Source of the DNA: Anticarsia gemmatalis
Lineage: Eukaryota; Arthropoda; Insecta; Lepidoptera; Erebidae
Direction of reading: 5' to 3'
NCBI RefSeq assembly: GCF_050436995.1
Contig: NC_134745.1
Span: forward strand, 2,480,001 to 2,544,000
Length of the DNA stretch: 64,000 nucleotides
Shown: positions 23,484 through 34,876 of the stretch, piece by piece
Numbering within the stretch: position 1 is the first letter of the stretch
How the letters are laid out: the number at the start of each line of letters is the position of its first letter
The notes under the pieces: model-generated
What the model saw: only the letters and a program-made list of their open reading frames with translations
Databases searched by the model: none
What the model was told of the DNA's origin: nothing
Made by a program: the position numbers and the translations under genes

Positions 23484-26400
23484 TTATATTCCGTATTCGG
23501 ATAGCTTGAATCTCAGCACGACCGGCGCGCTGGTGCATGGCAATATGGCTAATTCTGTGACTACAGCGGTGACGAGGCTGGCTGGCGTGACGTCATAGGT
23601 CAAGTTTAATGGCGTCAGGTTAGGGTTCGATCGCCAGTCCTTCAGCGGAGAATTCTCGTCAGATTTGTCGATGAAGTCGTCTGGATCACCTGGGGAACGA
23701 TAACAATTGTAAGCTATGCTGCAGTGAAACTCAACAGTATATTTTACTTACTTCAAAGTGAAAAAAACTTTGTTTACATTGTCCAATCTTTCAAGAAGAT
23801 ATGCTATCTGCTTTTAAAAAATGTAGTATTGATTTTAACATAAATCTAACCTATCTACATTCTGAACTAATAAACAAATGTAGGATTACATTTCTCAATA
23901 CAGCGCAAACATAGCAAAATATAAAGTAGGTGCCAGCTGACTGTTGTAAAAACGTAACAGTATGGATTTTATGTATGCCACGTACCAAGCTCGTTATAGA
24001 CGAAGGCATCAGTCTGCACGCGCTCGGAGAACTTGTGCGTCTCGCAGGCGACGAGCACGGGCACGTTCCTGGCGCGCGCCGCCAGCGCCACCTGCGCCGT
24101 GCCCAGCGCGCCCAGCACCGAGCCGTTCACCAGCAGCGCGCCCGCGCCCAGCACCACCTTGTTGATCTGAACAACACATTGTTGTTACGATAACGCTTAG
24201 CTAATATTGTATCTTGTTGAAACTAACATTGGTATATTATATGAGATGTGTGAATTTTAGACAAGTTTTAAATAGTTAGGTATAATTGATTGAAAAATTA
24301 TTTCGGAGTCCCACATGGACCTGCACTGTAATAAAATGAAATACTAATTAGTTCACCAGACATACATTGGAACCATACTTTTTTCATTTTCAAAGAAAGT
24401 AAATCCTACTTAATTAAATCGCAATAAAGTTTAATATTTATGTCACATCTAAGTAAAAGGCGTTACGGACTCTTAAGTTATTGTATAGCTGTAATTTATT
24501 CTTTACGACAAAATGAGCAATACGTTACGTGTCTATTATTTTCCTATAAACGAGTAAAAACTATAAAAAAAGTTACGTTAGTCTATTATAAAGTTGTACT
24601 CACAGTGTGCATGATGCTAGAGAGCGCAGTAATATCGACGTATGTGCAGGGCAGGCCGTGAGCAGTGAGTCTGCGCAACATCTGCGGCGCGGCGCCGGAG
24701 TGCCTGGCGCCCGCCACCACCACGTGGAACTGCGCGCCCGCTGACCACGCCTCGCGGAGGATGCGCTCGATCAGAGATGAACTGCACAACAAAAAACACT
24801 CTCATAATCTCACATGTACAGAGTACTACAGAGATTAGTTTGAAAAAACCTTAAAAGGCTCGACCTGAGTATAAAGGGAAATTGTTGAATAAGATGCTTT
24901 AAAGAGTACTAAAGCTTGTTATAGTTATCAAGTAAAGTTACCCCTGTTCTAAATGTTGCTGGTAACAGTTTCAGTGATACATAAATACAAAAAAAAAATT
25001 ACATAAATAATTCTAAATTTCTAAAACATGCTATTGGTTTGTGATTTCATTTTAAGAATTATTATTCAAGCAGTCTTATGTTTAATCTTCTGCACACTAG
25101 ATATATTTACCCGCGAAGGCACAGTAATATATAAAAATATTTTAAACAGACACAAAACTATAAAGATGAACAAAAATAATACGTACTATCCGTAAGTGAG
25201 TATATTATCGCCTTTAGAGATCTTGTTGCGTACAGCTATGCTGATAGCTTCTCCCGCCATGTCGATCTGCTCCCTAATATATCGGTCAATCTCTTCCTGC
25301 AGTGTCTTCTTTGCCTGTTACGTACAAACAACATTTATAGACATACACATAACGTTAGTCTGATTTCGTGTTTAAGGTTTATGCTGAGCAAGGGTTTCCT
25401 CCCGAAATTTACTGAAATTTGCTTGATGTGTTTCATTGATGTATAAATCCTTCAAAAACATAGCTGTATATTTTGAAACTAGTCATGTTGCAGGTGACGC
25501 ATTACTTTATTCTATGTGCTAAACCTTCTATAACGAATCTAAAATAGGTACTCTTGAATCAAAATCTCAGACAAACAATAGTTGTAAGATTTTAGACAAA
25601 AAAAATCGGAAACTTTAGCCTAGTAAGAAAAAGTTTGATACAAATAGCTAACTAGTATATTATGAACTTACATCAAACTCATCAATATTATTCGGCATCT
25701 GCGTGAGGTGGTATCTGAAGAACTTGACAGCATTGGTCTGCGAGGCGGAGGGCGGCCTCATCGACCACAGGTACTCTAAACTTGAAGCCAAGTGAGACTC
25801 CAGACCACGGGCGAACTCTGTCTTCGCTGGCAACGTGTAGTCGCGAACCATCTGAGAACAATGAACAATATAATGATGGCCTTCGTAGCGCAGTGGTTAA
25901 GGTAGTCGCCACGTCATGTGTGCCGGGAGGTCGTCGGTTAGATTTCCACACGGAATAAATATTTGTGTGATCCACAGATCAGATAGCTTTTTCGGATTTG
26001 GGTGTACTTTGTGACCATTGTCGCATTTTTGTAAAAGTCCCTTCGACGCAAGAGCAATTCTTAGCGCGGGAGTTGTGTTAAGAAGAAGAAGAAGAAAAGT
26101 TGAATCCCTTACAGTTGCTTTTTGAGTCCCTCATGCTGGCCAACTGTGGGTTAGGAATCTCTGCATGCTTTCAGGCATGCAAGGATTCAGATCATTGATC
26201 AGTTAGCAAAGATCATTATTTTGTATGTTGATGAGAAGTTCTAATAAATACATAACTTTTAAAGGTGTTAGTGTGTTGCTTTGTCATAGAAAATTACAAT
26301 GCTGACTCTTTTTATCAGCTGTTGAGTAATTGTTAAAACATATACTTATTTCCTGACGAATATACGCGTTAGAACTACAGGAAATGAGTTATCATGTATT

Positions 26401-29400
26401 TACAAATAGGACACACATTATCAATTATGTTAACATACTTTTGTCAAAACAAATATTATTATTTCTGTGAGAGAAAAGTGGAGCATTTGAACCAAATATA
26501 AAAAAGCTCAGCAGTTTATAGTAATATCATGATTTCAAAAACCTTTAACATGACCCGCACGGCTTCTCTCGCATGTAATTAAAGCTGATTTCATAAACGT
26601 TACTTAGTTATTACATGGATATTAATTACCATTTGTAAAAGAATTGCTTATTAGGGTAGTTGTAGGTATACCTTTTTGAGAGCATCCAATAATGCTATAC
26701 ACCTCGCATTGGAGCCGGTCACAACCCGAGTCGCCAACTGCACACCCAACTTGATAATAGCTGGATGCAAGCTGAAAAACACAACATAATATAATAAGGA
26801 TGACTGAAAAAGCACATTTTTTCTTTTAAAAATGGACTTGGTAGGGAGCACATAGCTTTAAGGCTATACATTATTATGTTTATTTGTGTATAAAAAATCC
26901 AATAGCAATTGTTAGGTGTAGTCGACCCTGAAAACAAATACCTACCGTTATGAAGATGCGTGAATAGCTGGGAAGTATGGGTAATGGCAGGATGAGTGAC
27001 ACTTTTGTATTCAGAGATAGTTAGAAATGACAACATATAATAATATATGGATGAGAATAAAGAAAAAGAACTTTATAGGGATTATAGCAGGTGGCGTTCT
27101 TTGACCGCCGACTATCCCAATGGAAAAAAGACGTAATTTTAAGATATTTTCCATACTTTATAACATTGAATATCATTCTATAACAATAACTAACAGGCAA
27201 GCTATGTATGTTTATGTAACGATTTCAAGTGGTGTTTGTGTTATTTTGTCCAAGGCTTCAGTACAATTGACCTCGTGTAACAAGGGACAATGAGAGTGTT
27301 GTTATGACAATACGACGTACCTATTCTTAAAATACTACTATGTATGTACTTCAATATATAAGCTAAGGACGAATATTATTGTTTTATGATTATATATTAC
27401 CATTTATAATTTAAGATGACCTCACCTATATCATACAAAGTAAGGGCATTGTAGGGAGACTCATAATGTATAACTTTCAATATAAATTTGATGTGTACAC
27501 ATAAAGACATATTGTATACATGTACATATGTTATACATGTATATATTAGTCTTACTTAATCAAAATTGAACAAATATTGCATGGTATTGCAACATTATCT
27601 GGTTAGGTAGTAGCTAGTGTTTAAAGTAAGTAGTATATCCAGAATTTTGGAGAGGGTTTAACAGTTTCGCGGGAGGGCATTACTTAGGAGGTTTGGAAGA
27701 TCTTTAAAGATAGGCTCTGCATATTTGAGAGGGCTTTCAAGGTGCAGTCACAAAACTAGTATTAATTGCATACTTACTGTGAATTGATTGGAATATTCTT
27801 AAGTGATTCCTTGTCATGCTCCTTGTATAGATCAGGGAACCAGTTCAACCTGTTAGAGCTTTGAGGTTTAGCCTTTGATTTCTCTGCTGTCTTCTGTTTA
27901 GGCGCCTTTGTCTACAAAAAGAAAAGTAATGAGAATTAACTTAAAACTTACGCCATATACGTCACTACCACTGCTCTGTTGTCGTCGATTTTTGTACAGA
28001 AAAGTCTGCTTAGTAACTAACTTTCTTTATATCCATAGTTATATATGTCTAAAAAAGTCCTAGCAATCTTAAATTTTATTCCATATTCATTTCCAGCTTT
28101 ACTATAAGAACTAAGAATTTGGAGACCTTTGAAGAGATGAATCATTTCTCAGAAAGCCTTTTCTCAGCAGTGCGACCAGTAGTGTGAGGAGGACCAGGAC
28201 GAAATCTTTACTAACCTCCTTGCTTGGAGTATCTCTGTCGGGCGTCGCCTTAGTTTCCTGTGGTTTAGCAACTACCTTTTGTTCCTGAGCGGCCTGTTTC
28301 GCCGCTCGCTGAGCCTCCTGCTTCGCGCGTCTCTCCGCTCTCAACTCGGCTTTGCTTTTACCACTCTCGTCTGGTTTTTCTTTGATTTCCTGAGGCTGTT
28401 GAGAACAAATACAATGTAAAACAAATCTGCCAGAATGTGATTCTTAAAGAAAGATTACATGAAGCATATTTTTGTAATTTTTCCTAGGACAATGGCCCAC
28501 GATTCACAATGTTTGGTATTTTTTGAACAATATTCAAGGGAGTAACCATACCAGATGATTGGATGCTGACTGATAGCAAAATCGCATATGAATTTTAGAT
28601 CCTAAATTTTCACTATATGCAAAGTAATGCTTCAATCAACTAACAAAGTCAACCAATGACATTAATCGAAAATAATTATTCATTTCATAATGCAGAAATA
28701 ACCTTAGAAAAAATATTTTAATCTACCAAACAATTACAGTAAATCATGGGCACTGAAACAGGAAAAATTACAACACAATTTAGCAATCATACCTTCCTCC
28801 CACTTAAATCAAGAGCACTAACTTTTTCAGTGACATCTTTCATTTCTTTAGCCACGCACACGATATCTCTTAATGTTTCAGCTACATCTTGGACTGTCAT
28901 CGGTTCAATAATAAGTTTGTATTCAGTGGTTGGCCTGAATTGATCTGCAGTTTTTTTTGATATAATCCTTTCTCCTTCATTACCTTTCTTCTTAGCTTGT
29001 TTCTCCGCTTTCTTTGCAGCTCTCTCAGCTTTGATCAGTTCCTTATTCTTATCATCAGCTGTTACTGTATCAACTTTGACACAAGCTTTATCTACCTCAT
29101 CTTTGCCTTTAGGAGGACTGGTTTTAACTGGTTTTGGTATTTCTTTTACGGGTGTAGCTTTTACTTCTGATTCGTTCCCTTTGCCTTTCTGTTTGGCAAG
29201 TTTCTTAGCCTGCCTTGCGGCTAAGACTTCGTCTCTAGGCTTATTGTCCGCCATATCTGATTCTTCTTTCTTTTTGATTATACGGACTTTCTCATCTCCC
29301 GTTTTGGGAGGAAAAGGTGCTTCTAATTGTCTCTTAGAAGTTATTCCTGAACTGTTCGGTTCATTAATGGTATTGTTTGAATTGTTCTCAGCGTTATTTG

Positions 29401-30194
29401 ATTCAGATCTTGAAGATTTTAGTTTGTTTCTTCTGTCCCTCCTTCGAGCTGCTGACTTAGACTTTTTCTTAGCACCTGCAGTATTGTTATTGTGTTCCTG
29501 CAAAACAGTAGCGGTTTAAAACATTTGGTCTGCAATCAGTGTGTCTTAACTTACTTGAACACTACTTACATTGAAAATACTCAGTTCAAATGTAAATTAT
29601 GTTGAAAGAACTGATTTAAAACATTTAACTTATACAACCTGTTTGTTTACAATTAAGAACATATCACAATAATAAATGAAATATCACTCACTACAATCTC
29701 TGGTTCAAGCTCAGGTGTGTGAGGTCCAGCTCTGAGTAAATTTTGAAACTGGGTGGCTTCCTGATTGAACACCAAGTCCTCGTTATTACCGTTTTCTGGC
29801 CTTACAGCTTGGATTCTGCCCCGATTCGCTAAAAGTGTCCTTAGATCACTCACTCTGAACCTCTTCCAACCAGGTTCTGGCCTCTTATACTTGTACCTCG
29901 GGTCGGCCTAAGAAGAAAAAGATAGTTAGATGTAGTTCTCTATTGTTTATTGGCTTTGCCATGCAGAGCTGATACAATTTCAGCTGTTTGAAAAACTATG
30001 CTACCAATTTGAATATAAACAAGCTTGTTCTACATAATACAGTTTCTACTGATGCCTTTGATACTTATTGCAACAGGATATATAAATATTTCGTCAACAT
30101 ATGATACAATATAGCATTCGAATATAACCTCAACAAAAAAAGTGACACATCACAACAATAATTCTAAATTACAATATACCTCGGAGAAAACCAT
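23484..30194 (-). CDS. EIF2B4: Translation initiation factor eIF2B, delta subunit
   Basis: Regulatory subunit of the eIF2B guanine-nucleotide exchange factor that reloads eIF2 with GTP and senses phosphorylated eIF2-alpha; cytosolic. Eleven coding exons in transcript order: 30180-30194, 29692-29907, 28793-29497, 28216-28395, 27778-27911, 26672-26771, 25672-25851, 25187-25314, 24604-24781, 23986-24166 and 23484-23689. They add up to 741 codons with consistent phase. The first exon is only 15 bases (MVFSE). Residues 1 to about 390 are a low-complexity Lys/Ala/Glu-rich arm with coiled-coil-like stretches (AERAAKKAEKQAKKKG). From about residue 392 (NRLNWFPDLYKEH) comes the family's conserved C-terminal domain, including KISKGDNILTYGYSSLIE, GSVLGALGTAQVALAARA and the end DVTPASLVTAVVTELAIL. 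At 740 aa it is longer than the mammalian protein (about 520 aa as I recall), the excess being in the N-terminal arm. Confidence 0.94.
25878..26098 (+). mobile_element. tRNA-derived SINE, family B copy 1
   Basis: In an eIF2B delta intron. A tRNA-like head GTAGCGCAGTGGTTAAGGT and a B-box region around GGTCGTCGGTTAGATTTCC are followed by a body with TTTGTGTGATCCACAGATC, ending in an AGAAGAAG tract. Related copies lie at about 36726, 49306 and 53416. Confidence 0.75.
26960..27140 (+). repeat. Dispersed retroelement fragment
   Basis: Begins GAAGTATGGGTAATGGCAGG and ends GACTATCCCAATGG. The same blocks in the same order occur at 38195-38409, across the end of a zinc-finger gene. Probably a SINE or LINE 3' fragment. 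Confidence 0.5.
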
Positions 30195-31461
30195 TGCTGC
30201 TTATCCTTGGCAAGCTATAAAATTTGTGGGAATTTATAATATTGTAAGTTTCAGACACAAATATAGCCTAATTTGCTCCATTATGTGTATATGTAGAATT
30301 GTACTTACTTTTATGTCCAAAATCTGTGAGACGTGTATCGTCACGTAAAACCGCCTATTTTATTGTCAAAACTGTATTAAATACAGAAGAATCGCTTGAT
30401 AACGCTTAATATTAAGAAATTTTGTGAAACTAGAATCGTAGGTATGAACTGTCACAAATGTTTGACAGCTTGACATTAATCCTGCAGAATTGAGCGTTTA
30501 CGAAGAGAGTTATCGACATGAAAACCTTGCAGTCGAAATAATAAAAATAAAATGTATTTTCTTTACTTCTGTGTTCTGTGTTATTGGCGAAATTTGGAAT
30601 GAAACCAGAATTTCCAAACGAATCAAAAAGAAAACAGTTAAATAATAATCACCAAAAATAAATAATGAAATTACGCTTTGATCGCCCGATTGGTAGAATA
30701 GTCAACCGAGTCATCAGCACTAGATCCACGTATAGTTTGATTTCTAACATATCTACTTGTGTTCAAGTTGTCTGGGAACAGCTATACTAACTTTACTAGG
30801 ATCAGAACATACCTATAATAATAATCGTGGTATACCTAGGTATTTACTGCTTACAATTTTTTCGTCCTGATTACCCCGTCTAGTCTACCCCGTAATTATA
30901 AGCGTAATAAAATTGCAGATTATTATTCTGACGGGATAAGATAAAGTAAATAAAACAATTTTATTATTCATAATAATTTATTAATCAATAGATAAAGTCC
31001 TGGAAGGTGGTATCTAATATTAAATATTACTAAATGCAATAGAAATATAAAACTATATTCTTCAACAATTTCTACAAAGTCCCACTTAAACTTTGCTGCA
31101 CTCCAACCATAACACTTTAGTTATGGTAATTATCAAATCCAAATATTATGTAAAAATATAGTTGTATATTTTAAATACAATCTTACGTCTAAGTAAGGAT
31201 AGTATTGTGACTAATTTAAATGCAATTGAAATACACTATCTTATAATTTCTTATATTAATACAAGCGATGATCTAGGTACTATGCCCTACTACGGTGCTT
31301 ATGATATAATTTCTAAACGATAAAAATATCCTTTATTATTGCACATTTATAATCTTTTATGTTACATGGCTTGCAGTGTTCCTATCACTAATATCAAAGA
31401 ACTACATTAATTACATAATTCATCTTATTCGTTGATTTTTAACACATTCTTTAATAAATTA
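30195..31461. other. eIF2B delta promoter / GALK2 3' region
   Basis: The upstream region of eIF2B delta and the 3' side of GALK2, both on the minus strand. A minus-strand AATAAA lies at 31332-31337, about 125 bases after the GALK2 stop. I see no other gene. Confidence 0.5.
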
Positions 31462-32940
31462 CTAACACACGAATATTTCAGCACCATGGTTCGGTGTAGT
31501 AGCAAACACATAAGAGCGCGCCTCTTCTTTATTTACATTACAGTATTTCATATAAAAACTTTCTATCAACGTATCAATATATTTGTCTACTTTCTCTTTT
31601 GGACATATCGATATGATGCACCCTCCCCATCCCGCACCAGTCAAACGAGAGTGAACGCCCATTTCCTTTGATATATTCACCAACTGATCCAAATTAGGGT
31701 GAGAGCATTCGTACAGTTCTTTCAAGCTCTTGTGACTGTCCGACATTAGTCGTCCAAGGATGTTTATAATATCGTCGCTGCTACCATTCTTATGAACAAT
31801 GGATCCATTTGTCTCAGTCATGCCATTGCAGCCGTTACTCCCGTTACCATTATGAACGGCTTGCGAGCAATGCTTACGAAATTCCTCTACTCGTATCGCT
31901 TCCTCGTATACGTGAAGGGCGCGTTGCTTCAATTTAAACTCCGTCAAGTGTTTCGTGTTTGCGGTGAAGTACAATTTTTCCAAATCTTCTTCACTTACAT
32001 CCAATATCTCACATATTTCTGCCTTTGTATATAACTCTTTAGGTAAATACTCATGTACGAGTTTAACCATATCTTCCAAAGTATTATCAAGTTTGTTTTG
32101 CACTTGACTAAGAGTAATAATTTTGTTATCAGTGACTGCACCTGCACATGAAGCTATAATTTTAGCTGACAGCCGGCATTCTATCACGCGTCTGTTATAA
32201 TCATTTGTTGCTGCTTTATTCGCCTCCGCCAAACTGTGGGCCACCACAAAGGCAGCATTTTCTGAAAGAGCTATCGGTGTAGCCCGCAGGGGTTGCCATG
32301 TTATGTACTGAGCGCAGTTCTTTTTCGCTAGAAACGCTATTGCCTGATCCATTCCACCTCCCTGAGTACCAATATATCTCTCACTTTTCGCACATAATGA
32401 TGCAATGTCAGTTTTACTCAGAGGAACATTTTGTGCGTGCAGCAAAGCCAAACATGCCGCACTCACTAATGCCGACGAGCTTGAGAGACCAGAGGCCGGA
32501 GGTATGGTGCCATCCACGCACAACTGCAGTCCATTAACGATATTGTCGCTTAAAAATTCTAGTCCACCCTTTACTCCACACAAAATATAATTATACCAAA
32601 ATGGCTTGCCGTTCGGGTCTGAAACTATTTCAATGTCGTCACATCTTTTTATTTCAGTATCAAAATTGCTATATTTATCATTGATGTTTCGAATATGCAG
32701 TTGTGGTGTTTTTATTAATCCAGCAGCTATTAGTATATCCTGTTCTAACGCCATGGGCAACACCGGGTAGCCGCAATAATCGATGTGCTCACCAATAAGA
32801 TTTACGCGGCCCGGCACTCTGACAAAAAACAATGGTTTACTTCCAAATTCTTCACTAAACCTATTCTTCAATCGGTTTATCCTCTCATTATTCACTATTT
32901 TAGTAATAGGCACTTCATCACTGGAATTGTTGCAGTTCAT
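31462..32940 (-). CDS. GALK2: N-acetylgalactosamine kinase (GALK2-type GHMP kinase), intronless
   Basis: Phosphorylates N-acetylgalactosamine (and galactose weakly) at C1 with ATP in the cytosol, a salvage step toward UDP-sugars. A single exon gives 492 residues. I start at ATG 32940 (MNCNNSSDEV) with context AAAATGA; the frame is open upstream to 33018, but those residues do not resemble the family. The substrate motif PGRVNLIGEHIDYCGY is at residues 43-58. IDYCGY there points to GALK2 rather than GALK1. The ATP-binding GHMP motif PPASGLSSSSALV is at 147-159, GTQGGGMDQ with its catalytic Asp at 191-199, and motif 3 LTGAGWGGC near the C-terminus. A Gly/Asn-rich insert (NGNGSNGCNG) near residue 375 interrupts the normal spacing and is probably a surface loop. 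All catalytic motifs are intact. Confidence 0.95.
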   Translation of the reverse strand: MNCNNSSDEVPITKIVNNERINRLKNRFSEEFGSKPLFFVRVPGRVNLIGEHIDYCGYPVLPMALEQDILIAAGLIKTPQLHIRNINDKYSNFDTEIKRCDDIEIVSDPNGKPFWYNYILCGVKGGLEFLSDNIVNGLQLCVDGTIPPASGLSSSSALVSAACLALLHAQNVPLSKTDIASLCAKSERYIGTQGGGMDQAIAFLAKKNCAQYITWQPLRATPIALSENAAFVVAHSLAEANKAATNDYNRRVIECRLSAKIIASCAGAVTDNKIITLSQVQNKLDNTLEDMVKLVHEYLPKELYTKAEICEILDVSEEDLEKLYFTANTKHLTEFKLKQRALHVYEEAIRVEEFRKHCSQAVHNGNGSNGCNGMTETNGSIVHKNGSSDDIINILGRLMSDSHKSLKELYECSHPNLDQLVNISKEMGVHSRLTGAGWGGCIISICPKEKVDKYIDTLIESFYMKYCNVNKEEARSYVFATTPNHGAEIFVC

Positions 32941-34876
32941 TTTGGTGTCGTAGTTAAGGAAACGCGGATGTAAACAAAGCGGTAACACAGTATGAAACAC
33001 ACAAGCGTCGTGTAGCACTGAAACTTACTGACTGAATAACGTTGTTATCAATAGTCACGTATGGACTGATTCGCTACACTGTAACAACTCTAACGAATGT
33101 TATTATCAGCCTCGTTTATTGTCCACAATAAATATAACGCTTGCATTCACTAGCTTGGAGTTCGTCTCTCGTTATCAACAGTCGCTATCTAGTTAGACGC
33201 CTACAATAAAATATTTTGCAAGATCAGGTACATTCACATTGTTAATTAAGTGACGCAGTGATATTTTTTGTCGACTGAATTAAACTACATAACCTACAAA
33301 ATGCTAACACAGCTGCTATAGCAGTCTGTGTATTACTAATATATCGACTGATGACGCAGCGCGCATCTTGAACCGGTAATGTGTATTTCATTGAAGCACA
33401 CGGTCGTTTTTATTGCTGATTAAACAATTTTACAGTTATGTAAAACCTGTTTTTAGACTGTGTTTTCGTCCGCACAAAGAAACTACCACATTTCTTTCTA
33501 GCCTCACACCTGCAAAAATCTAAGCAAATGAAACTGCCAGCATAGTAGTTACATATAAAATTATATTGGATATTTTAACGGCGAAGTTAAAATGTTTATA
33601 GCCGAGTAACTGCACTTATGCCGATAAGGTCGATAGGTAATCATTGATAATAATTAAATAGGTACTTAATTATATTTGTTACGACACTTGGTAGATATTT
33701 AAAAAAAGCTGTAAAATACCCACAATGAAGCAAATTTATTTAGGTAAGCGTTTGTTACTCAAAATTATTTGTGCGAAAGCGCCTACATTAATTATTATTT
33801 TACACGTGTCGTTTATTTACGCACAGTCGCGAATTCATATTATTTCAATAAGAAAAAATAAAGCGCGCTTAATAAAACATAAATATTTATGTTGATAAGT
33901 TCTTTACTTCCTAAAAGATTATAAAGTAAATAAGATAAGCTGCGGTGACATAGATTTTAAATGGACTATTTAACTCAACGGATTTAACAGAGATAGTAAT
34001 TAATAGTTGATACGAAAGTATTGCGCCTGATTAGATAGAAATGTAGGTAATTATTTCAAGAACACCATTTTATTTAAAGAGAATTACCCGATACTTAGTA
34101 AACATGGTAAAACCAGCGATAACGCTTAACTATTGTCGGTAATTACTGTTACGAAATTTATTTAATTTAATCACGATATGATTAGATTTCAATTTTGTCA
34201 TTAAATTCTGTGTTTTGGAATATCGATGCTGCAGTTTGCGGACAAAAGGACGAGCTTCCTTTAAAGACATTACTTATTTTTTAGGAGGATTTTACTATCA
34301 TTATAATACTTTGACCAGACTCAAAGCATTTAGGAGTGCCCTCCGCCTTCCAACAAAATCATGGAATGCCGACATACAACAGCATGCATCTGCAATATTA
34401 TGGGATAGGTAGCTATAGTAAAATTCCATGGAGGGTTGCTGCCACGCAGGTAAGGATATAAAGAGAAAGTATGTTGTATCCATCCCACGCTATATTGGAA
34501 AATATACGTAAGCCCTTATAAAACATAATTAGATTTGTTTTTTATATTCCATTCCAAACTAATGGGCTTAATTTTTTTTGTTGTTAATATAAATTTATTC
34601 GTTTATATTTGACTTTTCTTTTTAAGCAGTCGGGGTTTTCGTTTTTTGTAATAAATTTTCAGTTTTTATTTAGTTAAGTATTACTTTGTTTTTCACGACG
34701 TTACCCTTTCTTTTAAGGAGTCGTTTTTTTTACCAACTCGACTGAACACCGAGAATGGCGAGAATCGAACTCTACTGAACTGTCAAAAAGATAACCACAG
34801 AGTACCTACTCAACTTAACTAAATTGTGGTGGACAAACATTAACAAAACACCAAGAAACAGTTGAATTTAATTGAA
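32941..34876. promoter_or_regulatory. Divergent intergenic region, GALK2 / ZAD gene 1
   Basis: 1.9 kb between two genes transcribed away from each other; both promoters should be here. It is AT-rich with no clear TATA or factor site that I trust. The short ORFs at 34215-34483 show no recognisable protein. Confidence 0.35.

Noticed and set aside
23930..24193. Arg/His-rich and Ala-rich ORFs at 23.9-24.2 kb
   Set aside because: Out-of-frame or antisense shadows of a GC-rich eIF2B delta exon.
29031..29519. 162-codon plus-strand ORF
   Set aside because: It lies exactly antisense to the large low-complexity exon of eIF2B delta and has no features of its own.
32941..33018. Upstream extension of GALK2 to 33018
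   Set aside because: The extra 26 residues show no kinase similarity, and ATG 32940 has a better context and fits the family length.
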